The notes: generated by a model not told the origin, from the sequence alone. A stretch of 64,000 nt of DNA from Cyanidium caldarium (GCA_026184775.1 JANCYW010000008.1:62001-126000), one strand, 5' to 3'. Positions 26,704-36,964 are shown, counted from the stretch's first letter. Numbers and translations are program-made.

Positions 26704-28716
26704 TCACTTGCCCGGGCGCTTCTTTCGCGGTCGTTTGCCTTTGGCGAGCAGGGCGGCCACGGTGGGATTCACCGGCGGCGCGGCTGCTTTCCCGGCGGCA
26801 GCGCCCGCATCCAAATCGGCGACGCCTTGGGTGTTTGCCGTGGCCGCGTCGGCAGCCGCACCGCGTCGACGTCGTCGCTTGTAGCCGGGGCGGAGATGTT
26901 TGGGCAGCCACCGATCGGTGCTGGGCGGCGGCGCGTCCGGATCGTAACCGGGCGGCAGCGGGTTGCGGCCGCGGCGATTGCCCTTCTTGGAGCGGCGCGC
27001 GGCGTACTGGTTCTCGGCGCCCTCTCCCGATGTCGTCTTCGGGATGGATGCAGGTAGCGCCGCGCCTTGCGCTCCCCTCTTCGATGCCGCCGCATCCGCC
27101 GCCAGCAGCTGCTCCACACTCACCCCAGCAGCTGCCTCCTCCACGCCGCTGCCCAAACACTGCAACGCCTCCAGCTCGGCGGCATCGACGTCGATGCGAC
27201 TCCGCGCCAACACGCGCATCGCCGTCAGGCGCACATCCCCGCGCGCACCCTCCGGCACGCGCTGTAAAGTCTGCAACGCCTCGGCATGTCGCCCCGCATC
27301 CAACAACACCTGCACCAGGTAACGCAGCACCTGCACGTCATCGACGTTCAGCGCCTGCAGCTCCTGCAGCGCCCGCTCGTCTTCGCCCAGCGACCGATAC
27401 AGCACGAATCGCTGCAGCACGCACGCCGGGCGGTCCGCCAGCGGCTCCAGCGGTGCATCCGGCCGCTCGTCGCTTCGACGTTGCGGCATCTGCAGATAGC
27501 GGATGGCCGTGGCCACGTCCTGACGCTGCAGCGCCAGTTGCGCAGCGTATTCGGGACGTTGCTGCGCCACCAGCAGCTTTTCGGCCTCTGACGTCTTGCC
27601 TTGTGCTTGCAACGCGCACGCCCGCAGCACGGCCACATCCACGGTGCCGTGCCGTTCCAGCTCGCCACAGATGTCGTCAAGTTCACTCCACTTGCGCGTC
27701 CGAATGGCCGCCAGCGCTCGATTCTGCAACACTGCCGCCGTCTGCGCCCGCGTGAGTCGCGCAGCGGCTGCGTCCAGGCGTAGAATGGCCGACGCGTCCT
27801 CGTCCAGCAGCGCTCGATTCAGTCGCGCCACCAACTCGGCCGCGCGATCCGCTCCCCCGCTGCAACGGTTCCGCTTCAGGCGCTCTATCACGTGGTCGTA
27901 ACGGCGGCGCGCTTCGGTCAGCTGCTGGCGATGCTGCAGCGCGCAGCCCACCTGCGTCTCGATCTGCAACACATCGGCGGCAGCATCGTCGCCGGCCTCC
28001 CTCTCAGCCTGCTCTCGTGCCTGTTGCAACAGCGTCCAGGCCTCGTCATCACGTCCCTGCTTGTCGAAAACGAACGCCGCGTTGTACAGCAATTCGTACG
28101 GGGGCGCGTCAACCAACATCGACTGCACCCTATCTAACAGCACCGTGTTCCCGTCGGTAGATGGCTGCAGCGACTGCTTCGTGCGTGCGGGTTCCGCGCT
28201 CGCAGCCGCCGCGGCCAGCGCATTGGTGTGCACTTCGGCGGCAAAGGTGGCCGGCGTCGTCGGATCATCGATCGCCGCCATCCAGGTGCGCAGTGCTGCC
28301 GAGTAGTCGCCGCGGCGAAAGTCGATTTGCGCCTGCAACATGCGCACGTGGAAAGCAGCTGGCGCCTCCTTCGCCTCCACGCTGTCCGCGGCCACTTGGC
28401 ACAGTCGGTGCGCGTCGTCCAATCGATTCTGCCGATACGCCACGTAAGCCCGCAACAACGCCACTTGCTGAGCGGTCGATGCACTCCACGCCTCTTCTAA
28501 AGCGCTCACGGCCGCCTCCCATTCCCCCGCGAGGACGGCGGCCACGACGCGCGCCAGCCGCACCCGCTCGACGGCCTCGGAGCGCTCCGCGCGCGCTGGC
28601 GCTGAAGCCACCTCCGCCCCCAACCACTCGTCGCACAATCGGTACACCTGCTCGTGCTCATCGGCAGCAATTGCGCGGTGTATATGCTCTAGTCGTTCTT
28701 CCCGTTCCCCGTCCAT
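26704..28716 (-). CDS. SRP72: Signal recognition particle 72-kDa subunit
   Basis: SRP72 binds SRP68 and SRP RNA in the particle that targets nascent secretory proteins to the ER. Of 670 residues, most are a helical TPR-like solenoid (VALLRAYVAYRQNRLDDAHRL, FHVRMLQAQIDFRRGDYSAAL, YELLYNAAFVFDKQGRDDEA). The diagnostic part is C-terminal: KKGNRRGRNPLPPGYDPDA and DRWLPKHLRPGYKRRRRRG, the SRP72 RNA-binding domain (NYDP...ERWLP in animals), then a Lys/Arg tail ending KRPRKKRPGK. Full length for the family (671 in human). ATG at 28716. Convergent with the CDK gene (91 bp) and divergent from COQ10. Confidence 0.93.
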   Translation of the reverse strand: MDGEREERLEHIHRAIAADEHEQVYRLCDEWLGAEVASAPARAERSEAVERVRLARVVAAVLAGEWEAAVSALEEAWSASTAQQVALLRAYVAYRQNRLDDAHRLCQVAADSVEAKEAPAAFHVRMLQAQIDFRRGDYSAALRTWMAAIDDPTTPATFAAEVHTNALAAAAASAEPARTKQSLQPSTDGNTVLLDRVQSMLVDAPPYELLYNAAFVFDKQGRDDEAWTLLQQAREQAEREAGDDAAADVLQIETQVGCALQHRQQLTEARRRYDHVIERLKRNRCSGGADRAAELVARLNRALLDEDASAILRLDAAAARLTRAQTAAVLQNRALAAIRTRKWSELDDICGELERHGTVDVAVLRACALQAQGKTSEAEKLLVAQQRPEYAAQLALQRQDVATAIRYLQMPQRRSDERPDAPLEPLADRPACVLQRFVLYRSLGEDERALQELQALNVDDVQVLRYLVQVLLDAGRHAEALQTLQRVPEGARGDVRLTAMRVLARSRIDVDAAELEALQCLGSGVEEAAAGVSVEQLLAADAAASKRGAQGAALPASIPKTTSGEGAENQYAARRSKKGNRRGRNPLPPGYDPDAPPPSTDRWLPKHLRPGYKRRRRRGAAADAATANTQGVADLDAGAAAGKAAAPPVNPTVAALLAKGKRPRKKRPGK

Positions 28717-29133
28717 GTCGTCGGCCGGTGCGCGCCGCTCAACCTACGCCCACCAGATCGCCCGGCACACCAACTGCACCGACGTCAGCCGCCTCGCCGC
28801 AATGGCCCGTTCCCGATCAAGTTCAGACCTAGCCTCTCCTAAAATATCCACGTGGTGCCGCCCTCCAACAATCACACCGCATTCGGGCACGAGGTGCACT
28901 CCCCACCGTTGTGCGCCTCCCTGCACCGACTCCACCGAGCGTCCGCGGCGATGCGACTCGCGTGGGAGCGCGTTCATGGAACATCTCTGGCGTCGGGAAA
29001 GCAGTTGAACGGTTCATGCAACAGCAGACGCTGTGAGTGCAGCGTGTATTGTTTTCAACCAGTCGCCCAGAAGTGAGTGGTCACCGGTGACGCCGGAGAG
29101 TGGATTCACACCACCCGATCCGGGCAAGACACC
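28717..29133. promoter_or_regulatory. Divergent promoter region SRP72 / COQ10, 417 bp
   Basis: Both genes start here. Near the middle an AT-rich TAAAATATCC is followed at once by the palindrome CCACGTGG (28848-28855), a G-box core. No gene seen within. Confidence 0.45.
28848..28855. promoter_or_regulatory. G-box-like palindrome CCACGTGG
   Basis: A perfect 8-bp palindrome containing CACGTG, the site bound by bHLH and bZIP factors in plants and fungi. It sits between divergent starts, 132 bases from SRP72 and 279 from COQ10. Function is inference from the motif alone. Confidence 0.25.
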
Positions 29134-29940
29134 ATGTGGAGTGGACACGGCGTCCGGCTGCTGGCCGAAAGCGCCCGTCGGTTGCCGCGAGCGGGCACGT
29201 TGGCGACCGCGAACGCCACCCGCGACTACCGAGTTGCTGTGGCGCCAAGTGAACGACGCGCGCTGGTTGGTTCGGGAGCGCCACCGCTGGAACGGTGCGC
29301 TCTGAGGTGCCGACCGACGGCGCCTGCGGCGCTCAGCGGCGTCGCCTGGCCGCCCTGTTCTGCATCGAACGAGCTCGCGGCGTTGGCGTTGTGTGCCGAC
29401 CGCTCTCTCCATACCACGGCGCCGGTGCCGACGTCCTCCCTGGCCACCGGTGCCACGTCCGACAAGAGCAGCCTGTCTCGCTCTTTCAGAGAGCACCGAC
29501 TGCTGCCGTTCGCTGCGCAGGAGCTGTACCACGTCGTGGCCGACGTCGACCGCTACTGCGAGTTCGTGCCGTGGTGCACGTCTTCGCGGGTAGTGCAACG
29601 ACACGGTGAGCGACTGATGGAGGCCGAGCTGGGCGTCGGCTTCCGGTGGTTTCACGAGCGCTATTTATCGCTGGTGCGGTTGAATCCGGGACACTCGGTG
29701 AAGGCCACCGCCTCCAAGAGCCAGTTGTTTGAGCATCTGGTGAACGAGTGGCACTTTCAACCCGGTCCAGAGCCGGACACGGCGTGGGTGTTGTTTTCGG
29801 TAGACTTTCGGTTCCGTTCGCCGCTGTACCGCGCCGCAGTGGACCTATTCTTCAACGAGGTGGCCAAGCGCATGGTGAGCGCGTTTGAGGCGCGCGCAGC
29901 CGTGTTGGCGGCCGAGCGAGAACCGGGCATGCCGTCGTGA
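29134..29940 (+). CDS. COQ10: COQ10-like coenzyme Q-binding START-domain protein, mitochondrial
   Basis: Binds ubiquinone and supports its use and synthesis in the inner mitochondrial membrane. The domain spans residues about 112-255. It begins EHRLLPFAAQELYHVVADVD and YCEFVPWCTSSRVVQR, as in COQ10 (YSPEQMYDVVSDVD, YKEFVPWCKKS). It goes on with MEAELGVGFRWFHERYLSLV, LFEHLVNEWHFQPGP, VLFSVDFRFRSPLY and VDLFFNEVAKRMVSAFEARA. The first 110 residues are Arg/Ala/Ser/Thr-rich, an unusually long mitochondrial leader; ATG at 29134 is the first in frame. Confidence 0.92.
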   Translation: MWSGHGVRLLAESARRLPRAGTLATANATRDYRVAVAPSERRALVGSGAPPLERCALRCRPTAPAALSGVAWPPCSASNELAALALCADRSLHTTAPVPTSSLATGATSDKSSLSRSFREHRLLPFAAQELYHVVADVDRYCEFVPWCTSSRVVQRHGERLMEAELGVGFRWFHERYLSLVRLNPGHSVKATASKSQLFEHLVNEWHFQPGPEPDTAWVLFSVDFRFRSPLYRAAVDLFFNEVAKRMVSAFEARAAVLAAEREPGMPS

Positions 29941-30064
29941 GGGAGACATCGTTTAGGGCGGCGACTGAATCACGTGGGCCGCACGCTCGACGCATAGTAG
30001 GTTACAAGGGGGCGCGGTCATTCCGCCGAGCGCCCCGCTGGTGCCCGCATACAAGTTCGTCTCA

Positions 30065-31531
30065 CTACGCTTTCATCGGCTGCTTGTGAAAGTGTTCTCG
30101 AATCCACTCGGTGGTCACCGACTTGGGCCGCTCCAACGGCAAGCCGAGCGCGCGGTCCCACACCAGCGACGCCAGCGTGCCCAGCGAGCGACTCACCCCG
30201 AACAGCACCGTGTAGTATTGGCTCTCGCGCAGACCGTAATATTGCAGCAACACCCCGGAATGCTGATCCACGTTCGGCCACGGGTTCTTCACCTTGCCCT
30301 GTGCCTCGAGCACTTGTGGCACCACCTCGTACAGCTTGGACACCAGCTGGAACATGTCATCGTGCGGCAGATGCTTCAGGGCGAACTGGCGCTGCGCGGT
30401 GTACCGCGGGTCGGTCTTGCGCAACACCGCATGTCCAAAGCCCGGAATGACGTGACCCTCGTTCAGCGTCTGCCAGCACAGCTCGGTGAGGTTCTCGGTG
30501 GTCATCGGGCGGTCGCCGAGGCGCTGTCGCAACTGAACGAGCCAGCGCAACACCTCTTGATTGGCTAGCCCGTGGAGCGGTCCGGCCAGGCCGTTCATGC
30601 CCGCGGCGAACGCCATGTACGGGTCGCTGAGCGCCGAGCCCACCAGACGCACCGCATGCGCCGACACGTTGCCGCCCTCGTGGTCGGCGTGAATCACCAG
30701 ATACAACCGCATCAGCTCGTCGAATTCAGGCGACTCGAATCCCAGCAGGCGCGCCAACCGCTTGCCCATGTCGTGCGCGTCGCCGAGCTGTCCGGGCGGC
30801 ACGTGCTTGCCACCGTGAAAGGTGTTGCGGTAAATGCGCGCGGCCACTTCCGGCAGACGCGCAATAAGCGTCAATGCATCCTCCAGACAGTGCTCCCAGT
30901 AGCTGGACTTGTTGGCGCCGTTGGCGTACGCCGCCGCCATCGCCGACTCCCGCTGCAGCAGGTTGATCGCCGCGGCAAACTGCGACATCGGATGCAGCTG
31001 CTCATGCGGCATACTGTCCAGTATCTTGAGCACGTCCGCCGGTACGCGCGCCCGTTCTCGCATATCCTCCTGTAGCTGTGCCACCTGCGCATCGGTGGGC
31101 ACGTCGCCGGTCAGCAACAGCCAGAACAGGCTCTCGGGCAGCGGCTCGGCGCCATCTGGTTTGGCCTTGGGCAGCAGTTTCTGACACTCGGGTATTGAGT
31201 AGCCCCGAAAACGAATGCCTTCCTCCGGATCCAGCAGCGACGTCTCGTACGTCATGCACTTGACCGAGCGCATACCGCCGTACGCCTGCGACACCGTACA
31301 AGTGCCCAGCACCTCCTCCCCGTACTTTTCTCGCAATTCCACCACTTGCTTGTGCATGGGCTCGATCTTCTCACGGAACACCTCTTTCAGGTTGGTGCCC
31401 GCGCCGGCCGACGGCGACATCGCCCCCAGCGGCCGCGCCTCGTTCACCCAACTCCGACGCCAACAGCGAGTGGCCCAGGTTCGGAAAGTGCCACCTCTCC
31501 AAAACGGCCTCGACAGGCGAGCCAACTGCAT
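30065..31531 (-). CDS. CS: Citrate synthase, mitochondrial
   Basis: Condenses oxaloacetate and acetyl-CoA in the TCA cycle. The 488 residues start with a presequence ([20 protein letters not shown], rich in Arg and Trp). The core includes [58 protein letters not shown] and [20 protein letters not shown] near residue 280. The active-site histidine segment [18 protein letters not shown] lies near residue 320, and [14 protein letters not shown] near 365. This is the animal/plant mitochondrial type, not the glyoxysomal or bacterial hexameric type. No peroxisomal SKL ending is present. ATG at 31531; open frame beyond has only non-ATG starts. Divergent from RAB18. Confidence 0.96.
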   Translation of the reverse strand: MQLARLSRPFWRGGTFRTWATRCWRRSWVNEARPLGAMSPSAGAGTNLKEVFREKIEPMHKQVVELREKYGEEVLGTCTVSQAYGGMRSVKCMTYETSLLDPEEGIRFRGYSIPECQKLLPKAKPDGAEPLPESLFWLLLTGDVPTDAQVAQLQEDMRERARVPADVLKILDSMPHEQLHPMSQFAAAINLLQRESAMAAAYANGANKSSYWEHCLEDALTLIARLPEVAARIYRNTFHGGKHVPPGQLGDAHDMGKRLARLLGFESPEFDELMRLYLVIHADHEGGNVSAHAVRLVGSALSDPYMAFAAGMNGLAGPLHGLANQEVLRWLVQLRQRLGDRPMTTENLTELCWQTLNEGHVIPGFGHAVLRKTDPRYTAQRQFALKHLPHDDMFQLVSKLYEVVPQVLEAQGKVKNPWPNVDQHSGVLLQYYGLRESQYYTVLFGVSRSLGTLASLVWDRALGLPLERPKSVTTEWIREHFHKQPMKA

Positions 31532-31792
31532 GATCCCCACAGTTGTGATCGACACAATTCGCTTGCGGCACCCGTTGGCTCTACAAAAGTCGCCTCTCTG
31601 GCGGATGCGCCCGGTACAGCACACCGACGTTGCGGAATTCGTGCAACGCCGCGTCGCGAACCGTTGCGTGCGGCATCGAGCGGTGGCGCCGGCGAGAAAT
31701 CAGCTGCCGATGCCGAGTGCGGATCGTTTGAGACAGCGGTCGCAGCTGATGATTGCCTCTCACTCAACTACAACAACGCCTTACTAATTTCG

Positions 31793-32413
31793 ATGGCGAC
31801 ACCTGCTCCGCAGTTGCCACTCAAGGTGGTGCTGGTGGGTGACAGCGGGGTGGGCAAGTCGTCGCTGCTGCTGCGGTTTGCGGAGGACGTTTTCGAAGAG
31901 CTGCCGGCCACTGTAGGGGTGGACTTTCGAGTGATCACGGTACGGACGGATCGAGGGCAGCGGGTGAAAGTGACCTGCTGGGACACTGCTGGGCAGGAGC
32001 GGTTTCGCACGCTGACGGCGTCGTATTATCGAGGTGCGCACGGCATCATTTTGGTGTACAGCGTGGACACCGCCGAGTCGTTCCGAAACGTGCAAGCGGC
32101 GTGGCTGGAGGAGGTGCGACGATACTCGACGCGTTCGGATGCGCTGGTGCTCATCGTGGGCAACAAGACGGACACGAAGCAGCGGCAGGTGACTCGCGAC
32201 GAGGGCCAGCGCCTGGCGCGCGAGGTGGGCGCGCTGTTCATCGAGACCAGCGCCAAGACCAGCGACGGCGTCGCCCGAGCGTTCGAGCTGCTGGTATCCA
32301 AAATCTGCGCTTCGCCGGCCCTGGTCTCCGAGCTGGACGGAGGGGGCGGTGGCATTGCGATCGCGCCAGAGGCGCAGGCGGCGTCCGATGCGGCGAGCAC
32401 CTGTTCGTGCTGA
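31793..32413 (+). CDS. RAB18: RAB18 (RabC-type) small GTPase
   Basis: A 206-residue Rab with every G box: VLVGDSGVGKSSLLLRFAED, switch I ATVGVDFRVITV, WDTAGQERFRTLTASYYRGA, VGNKTD and ETSAKTSDGVARAFE. Overall it is closest to RAB18 (SLLLRF, RTLTPSYYRG, GVQCAFEELV and TPGL-like ASPAL in animals). RAB18 acts on ER, lipid droplets and Golgi traffic. The C-terminus ends CSC, a double-cysteine geranylgeranylation signal. Start at 31793 directly precedes the G domain. A TACTAAT just upstream looks like an intron branch site, but no donor is found. Confidence 0.93.
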   Translation: MATPAPQLPLKVVLVGDSGVGKSSLLLRFAEDVFEELPATVGVDFRVITVRTDRGQRVKVTCWDTAGQERFRTLTASYYRGAHGIILVYSVDTAESFRNVQAAWLEEVRRYSTRSDALVLIVGNKTDTKQRQVTRDEGQRLAREVGALFIETSAKTSDGVARAFELLVSKICASPALVSELDGGGGGIAIAPEAQAASDAASTCSC

Positions 32414-32870
32414 GGCATAGTCCATGCTAGAACGAGGGCGTGTGTATGTATCTCACAGTCGGGATAGTGGTGGCATGCCGCCGTGGGAAGGGTAGGCGGC
32501 GAGCGAATACCCGGTTTGGTGACCGCCATGCGTGGCGAATCGACGCTCTCACCCAAAAGGGTTCTGGTAAAGCAGCGACCGTCGCCCAAACTCCGCCACC
32601 TTCGCTCCCATGGCATAGTGTTGCCGTGCTCCACGTATGCACTTTACGCCGGGGACGTTCTCGTTCTCAGTCCTTTCCCGGGGTTCGCTCCATCTTCCAG
32701 CGGCCAGTGGAAGATTCTCGATGGATTGCACCGTCGGGCCGCGGCGCGTGGCCTTTTCGATGGAACGGGTTAGCGGCGGCGTGTTTAGCACTCTAGCAAC
32801 TGCTTTTCGTCAGCGCTCTCGCCTGCAGATCCGCACGTCGTTACTTGCAATCTCCTCTTCGCACCACATC
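32414..32870. other. Intergenic, 457 bp
   Basis: Between RAB18 and p23 on the same strand; should hold the p23 promoter. The p23 frame remains open upstream to 32637 without a better start. Nothing further recognised. Confidence 0.5.
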
Positions 32871-33464
32871 ATGACGTTGACGCCGGATTTCTGTTGGGCG
32901 CAGCGCAAGGACAAGGTGTTCGTGACGCTGTCGGTTCCCAACGTCAAGGCAGACACCGCCGAGCTGAAAGTGACCCCCGAGGGACGAGTCTACTTCAAGG
33001 GCGTCGGCGGGGAACTCGGATCTCAAAAGGAGTACGAGCTGGACATTCAGCTGTTGCACGAAGTGGACGCCAAGGAGGCCAAGTGCGGAGTGTCGGCGCG
33101 CGACGTGCACTTTGTGATCCCCAAGTCCGAGAGCGGCAAGTGGTGGCCGCGGCTGCTGCGCGAACCCGGGCGCAACGTTCACCTCTCCGTGGACTGGAAT
33201 TTGTGGGTGGACGAAGACGAGGAGGACGAGTTTGATTTTGGAAAGCACTTTGGCTCGCGGGACATGGCGGACTTGGACTTTGGGGCAGACGACGAGGGCG
33301 ACGACGAGGACGACGACGACGATGCGCTGGGCGGCGAGGACGAGGACGAGAAACCGGGCGACGAGGACGCGCTGAAGAGCGAGAGCGGCACCGTCGAGCC
33401 GGCCAACAAAACCGCGCCGGCCGAGGGCAACGGCGAAGTGCCCACCGCCACGGAGGCTCAGTAG
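32871..33464 (+). CDS. p23/Sba1 Hsp90 co-chaperone
   Basis: Stabilises the ATP-bound closed state of Hsp90. The CS domain (residues 1-105) reads TPDFCWAQRKDKVFVTLSVP, ELKVTPEGRVYFKGVG, YELDIQLLHEVDAKEAKC, RDVHFVIPKSESGKWWPRLL and HLSVDWNLWVDEDEEDEFDF. The last block is the p23-specific strand after the CS fold that contacts the Hsp90 N-domain. The acidic tail (Asp/Glu runs, about 110-160) is typical; the final 35 residues are Ala/Thr/Glu-rich. At 197 residues it is a little longer than human p23 (160). ATG at 32871; cytosolic. Confidence 0.93.
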   Translation: MTLTPDFCWAQRKDKVFVTLSVPNVKADTAELKVTPEGRVYFKGVGGELGSQKEYELDIQLLHEVDAKEAKCGVSARDVHFVIPKSESGKWWPRLLREPGRNVHLSVDWNLWVDEDEEDEFDFGKHFGSRDMADLDFGADDEGDDEDDDDDALGGEDEDEKPGDEDALKSESGTVEPANKTAPAEGNGEVPTATEAQ

Positions 33465-33952
33465 AGGGCGGACCGGGTAGGCGGGTGCGGGGAGCTGGGA
33501 CGAGCGGAGCGCCACGCGGCAGGTTACCCGCCGCCGTAGCGCTGAGCAGGCGCTGGGTGCCGAGTCACCACCGCGAGGCTTTTCGCGCGCCAACGTCGCC
33601 GGGTGTGCCGGTGTAAACTTGTTCATCGGAACCACGGGCCGGATGGACATCGGGAGGATGCTTAATATTCCGAATGGATGCTTTGCATCACAGATGCAGA
33701 AAGCGCCTCTGCAGCAGAGACTCCCGTGAAGCACATCCACGCCAAGCCTCCACCTCAGCATGCTCCCTGCGCCCGCCCTCCTCTCCTGCAACATCCGGTC
33801 GTCCACGCACCCGGAACACCTGCTCCCAGCAAACCGAAACCCGAGCTGCCGCATTCCGGTCGCGTCCCTGATAGCGGGTGCGGCGTTTTGGAGCGGTGCC
33901 CGAGACGTTCGGCGCCGAGCCAGACTCGAGGGGCGTCGCACGCATCCACGCC
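33465..33952. other. Intergenic, 488 bp
   Basis: Between p23 and RAD50 on the same strand. A short hairpin TGCATC/GATGCA with a 3-base loop lies at 33684-33698, next to an AT-richer stretch (CTTAATATTCCG). No coding frame on either strand looked real. Confidence 0.45.
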
Positions 33953-36900
33953 ATGTCGGCTCTACTGAAACTGGGTTTCTCGGGCATCCGCTGTTTCGGT
34001 CCCGATCAGGAGCAGCGGATCGCCTTCACGCGGCCGGTGACGGTCATCTTGGGCACGAACGGATCCGGCAAGACGACCATCGTGGAGTGTCTGAAGATGG
34101 CCGCCACCGGCGAGCTGCCGCCGATGGTGGACAAGGGCGCGGCGTTTGTGCACGATCCGCGGCTCGAGGGTGCGCTGGAGACCAAGGCCAAGATACGGTT
34201 GCTGTTTGAGGATAGTGCCGGGCGGACGGTGACGGTCAACCGGCAGTTTCAGGTGCGTCACTCGGGCAAGACCAAGCAGACATTCAGCACCGTGGAGAGC
34301 AGCGTGTGCATCCGGGACGCACAGGGGCGCAAGACCAGGACCTCCAGTCGTTGCAGTGACGTGAACGTGGTGGTGCCGGATTTGATGGGCGTGAGTCGCG
34401 CGGTGATGGACCACGTGATCTTCGTGCACCAGGAGGATGCGTTTTGGCCGCTGAGCGACCCGAAGCGGGTGAAGCAGCGCTTCGACGAGATCTTCGAGGC
34501 GCGTGGCTACGCCAAGGCGCTGACAGCGGTTCACAAATACCGACAACAGCAGGCGGCCGAGTTGCGAGTGTTGCATGCCGAATTGGAGCGGCATCGTGAG
34601 CGAGTGCAGGCGCTGCGCCGACGGCAAGAGGAGCTGGCGGTGGTGCAACTGAAGCAACGCGAGCTGGAAGGGCGATACCAAGAGCTCGAGCAGCAACTCG
34701 CCGTGGACGAGGCCAACCTGGAGCGGGCGCAAGCGGATCATCGCGCCTGCCAGCAATTGGAGGCGCAACTCGACCGACTGGGTACGGAACACCGGCTTCG
34801 CGAGGCTGAGGTGGCGCACACTCGAGAACAACTGGAGCGTGTTTGGGATGGCAACGATGAGGCGCTGACGCTGCGGGAGCAGCAGCTCGTGACGGAGGTG
34901 GCAGGGCTAGAGGAGGAGCAGAGAGGGTTGGAATTGTCACGGCGGGCAGGCGAAGCACAGCGGCGCGACTGGGAAGCGCAAGTCACCCAATGCCAGCTGG
35001 AGATGGCCGCGGTGCAGGAGCGCATAGCCATGCACGAACGTATGCAGCAGGAAGCGCAGCAACTCGCCGCCCAGTTGGCCGTCGATTACAATATACGTGT
35101 CGTTGCCGATGGCGAGGTTGATCTGGCCGGCGTGCATGCACAATTGAGTGCGCAGCTGTCCGCGTCCATCGACGCGGGGAGGCAACAGAGCACTCACGCC
35201 GATGCCGAGCGCGAGGCCGCCGCGGAGGTGCTCTTCCGCAAGCGGGAGGCCGAACGCCAGGCGCAGGAGCGCGTGGAACGTGCTCGCGCCGAGCAGGAGG
35301 CGTTGCAGCAGCGATATGAAGAGGTCTTGCGGTGCACGCGGGCGAGCCGTGGACCGAGCGGGGGTGCAGAACGGGGACGCGGGGGAGCTTCCGACCCTCC
35401 AGACACCACCAACGACGATTCAGAAGCGCCGGATGGCACGGCTCTCGGGCAGCACCACTGGCAAGCGCTCGTTCAGCGCACCACGCACGAGCGACGATGC
35501 CCGCTGTGCCAGCGCCCATTTGCCGACGATGACGAGCTGCGCCACGCGCTGCCGACCATGCAGGATCATTCGGTGGTGTCATCACATGGTGCGCAAGGAG
35601 CATGCAGCTCTCGTTCGGACAGACAGAACGTCCGCAAGCCGTTGGAAAGCGACGCCAACTCACTGCAACCTTTCCATTCCGGACAGCAAGAGTCGGTTGC
35701 CACCGCGTTGCAACGCCAAATGCACGACGCTGCTGACCGCTTACAGGCGATGCAGGCAGTGCATCGAGCGGCCGTTACCGAGCTGGCCGACGCCGAGGCC
35801 GCCAAGCGGCGCGCGCTGGCAGAGTCGCAGCGCCGGACGGAGGCGGCTCGCGAGGCGGTCGCTCGGCGCCAGCGCGACCGGGATCGCCTCGAGTCGGCCA
35901 TGAACAGCGCACCGGGCGCCGTCGCCGACGCCGACCATCGCGAGCGACAACGTCTGGAGAGGCGTCTGGCCAAATTGGAGTCACGCGTACAGATGCACCG
36001 TCGCGAATGGGAGCATACCGATCAATTGCTGCGCGACATCAGGTGGCGCCTCGACACATGCGTCGCCGAGCTGCACAGCATTCGGGACAACCTGCGGTAC
36101 CGCCGCATGCAGAACGGCCTCACGCAACTCGAGTCGGAGATGCAACAGACGCGGCAGCAACGAGTCAATCCAAATGACACGGCCGCGGCACTGACGCAAG
36201 CCACATCCCGCGTCGCCCGGTGCACTGCCGAGCGCAACGTTTTGCGCGGCAAACTGGAGATGGTCGGCGCGCAAGCGCTCGACTTGCAAAGCGCCCTCCG
36301 GGCCGAAGCGCCCGACGGTGACGTGCCCGCCGCCGCCGCTCAGTATCAACAACGGCTGCTGCAAGTGCGCGCCGCCGAGTTGGCACAGCACGACCTAGCT
36401 CAGTACCAAAAGGCACTCGACCTGGCGCTCATGCGCTATCACGAGATGAAGATGCAGGAGATCAATCGGACGTTGCGCGAGCTGTGGCGCGCCGCCTACA
36501 CCGGCAACGACATTGACGACATCGAGATACGTTCCGAGACCGAGGACGATCACTTGGCCAGCAGCGGCGGCCGCCGCAGCCACCAATACCGCGTGGTGAT
36601 GCGCCGCGGCGATACGGTGATGGATATGCGCGGCCGCTGCTCAGCCGGCCAGAAAGTGCTCACCTGCTTGCTGATACGCCTGGCGCTGGCCGAATCGTTC
36701 TGCAACCAGTGTGGCGTGTTGGCGCTCGATGAACCCACCACCAACCTGGACGAGTACCACGTCAAGGCGCTGGCCGAGTCGCTGGCCGCCCTGCTACAGC
36801 AGCGCTGCGCTCAGCGCAACTTTCAACTCATCCTCATCACCCACGAGGAGCGCTTCCTGGAGTATCTGCGCATCCGCGAGTATGTCGACTCGTACGTGCT

Positions 36901-36964
36901 CGTGGAGCGCGATCATGAGGGTAAGACGCGCGTCTCTCAACTGCCGTTGGACGTGGCGATGTGA
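33953..36964 (+). CDS. RAD50: RAD50 double-strand break repair ATPase
   Basis: SMC-like ATPase of the MRE11-RAD50-NBS1 complex. N-terminal ATPase lobe: LLKLGFSGIRCFGPD, Walker A LGTNGSGKTT, then VIFVHQEDAFWPLSDPKRVK (Q-loop region). Zinc-hook cysteines C516-P-L-C519 in RRCPLCQRPF sit at mid-length. C-terminal lobe: ABC signature CSAGQKVLTCLLIRLALAE and Walker B VLALDEPTTNLD. The coiled-coil arms are shorter than usual: 1003 residues in total against about 1310 in animals and yeast. ATG at 33953. A disordered Gly/Ser/Asn stretch (480-505) precedes the hook. Confidence 0.97.
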   Translation: MSALLKLGFSGIRCFGPDQEQRIAFTRPVTVILGTNGSGKTTIVECLKMAATGELPPMVDKGAAFVHDPRLEGALETKAKIRLLFEDSAGRTVTVNRQFQVRHSGKTKQTFSTVESSVCIRDAQGRKTRTSSRCSDVNVVVPDLMGVSRAVMDHVIFVHQEDAFWPLSDPKRVKQRFDEIFEARGYAKALTAVHKYRQQQAAELRVLHAELERHRERVQALRRRQEELAVVQLKQRELEGRYQELEQQLAVDEANLERAQADHRACQQLEAQLDRLGTEHRLREAEVAHTREQLERVWDGNDEALTLREQQLVTEVAGLEEEQRGLELSRRAGEAQRRDWEAQVTQCQLEMAAVQERIAMHERMQQEAQQLAAQLAVDYNIRVVADGEVDLAGVHAQLSAQLSASIDAGRQQSTHADAEREAAAEVLFRKREAERQAQERVERARAEQEALQQRYEEVLRCTRASRGPSGGAERGRGGASDPPDTTNDDSEAPDGTALGQHHWQALVQRTTHERRCPLCQRPFADDDELRHALPTMQDHSVVSSHGAQGACSSRSDRQNVRKPLESDANSLQPFHSGQQESVATALQRQMHDAADRLQAMQAVHRAAVTELADAEAAKRRALAESQRRTEAAREAVARRQRDRDRLESAMNSAPGAVADADHRERQRLERRLAKLESRVQMHRREWEHTDQLLRDIRWRLDTCVAELHSIRDNLRYRRMQNGLTQLESEMQQTRQQRVNPNDTAAALTQATSRVARCTAERNVLRGKLEMVGAQALDLQSALRAEAPDGDVPAAAAQYQQRLLQVRAAELAQHDLAQYQKALDLALMRYHEMKMQEINRTLRELWRAAYTGNDIDDIEIRSETEDDHLASSGGRRSHQYRVVMRRGDTVMDMRGRCSAGQKVLTCLLIRLALAESFCNQCGVLALDEPTTNLDEYHVKALAESLAALLQQRCAQRNFQLILITHEERFLEYLRIREYVDSYVLVERDHEGKTRVSQLPLDVAM

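Noticed and set aside
31782-31788. TACTAAT branch-point-like motif just before the RAB18 ATG
   Set aside because: A plausible CAG acceptor follows inside the coding region, but no GTAAGT or similar donor exists between the divergent starts, and the unspliced frame gives a normal Rab N-terminus.
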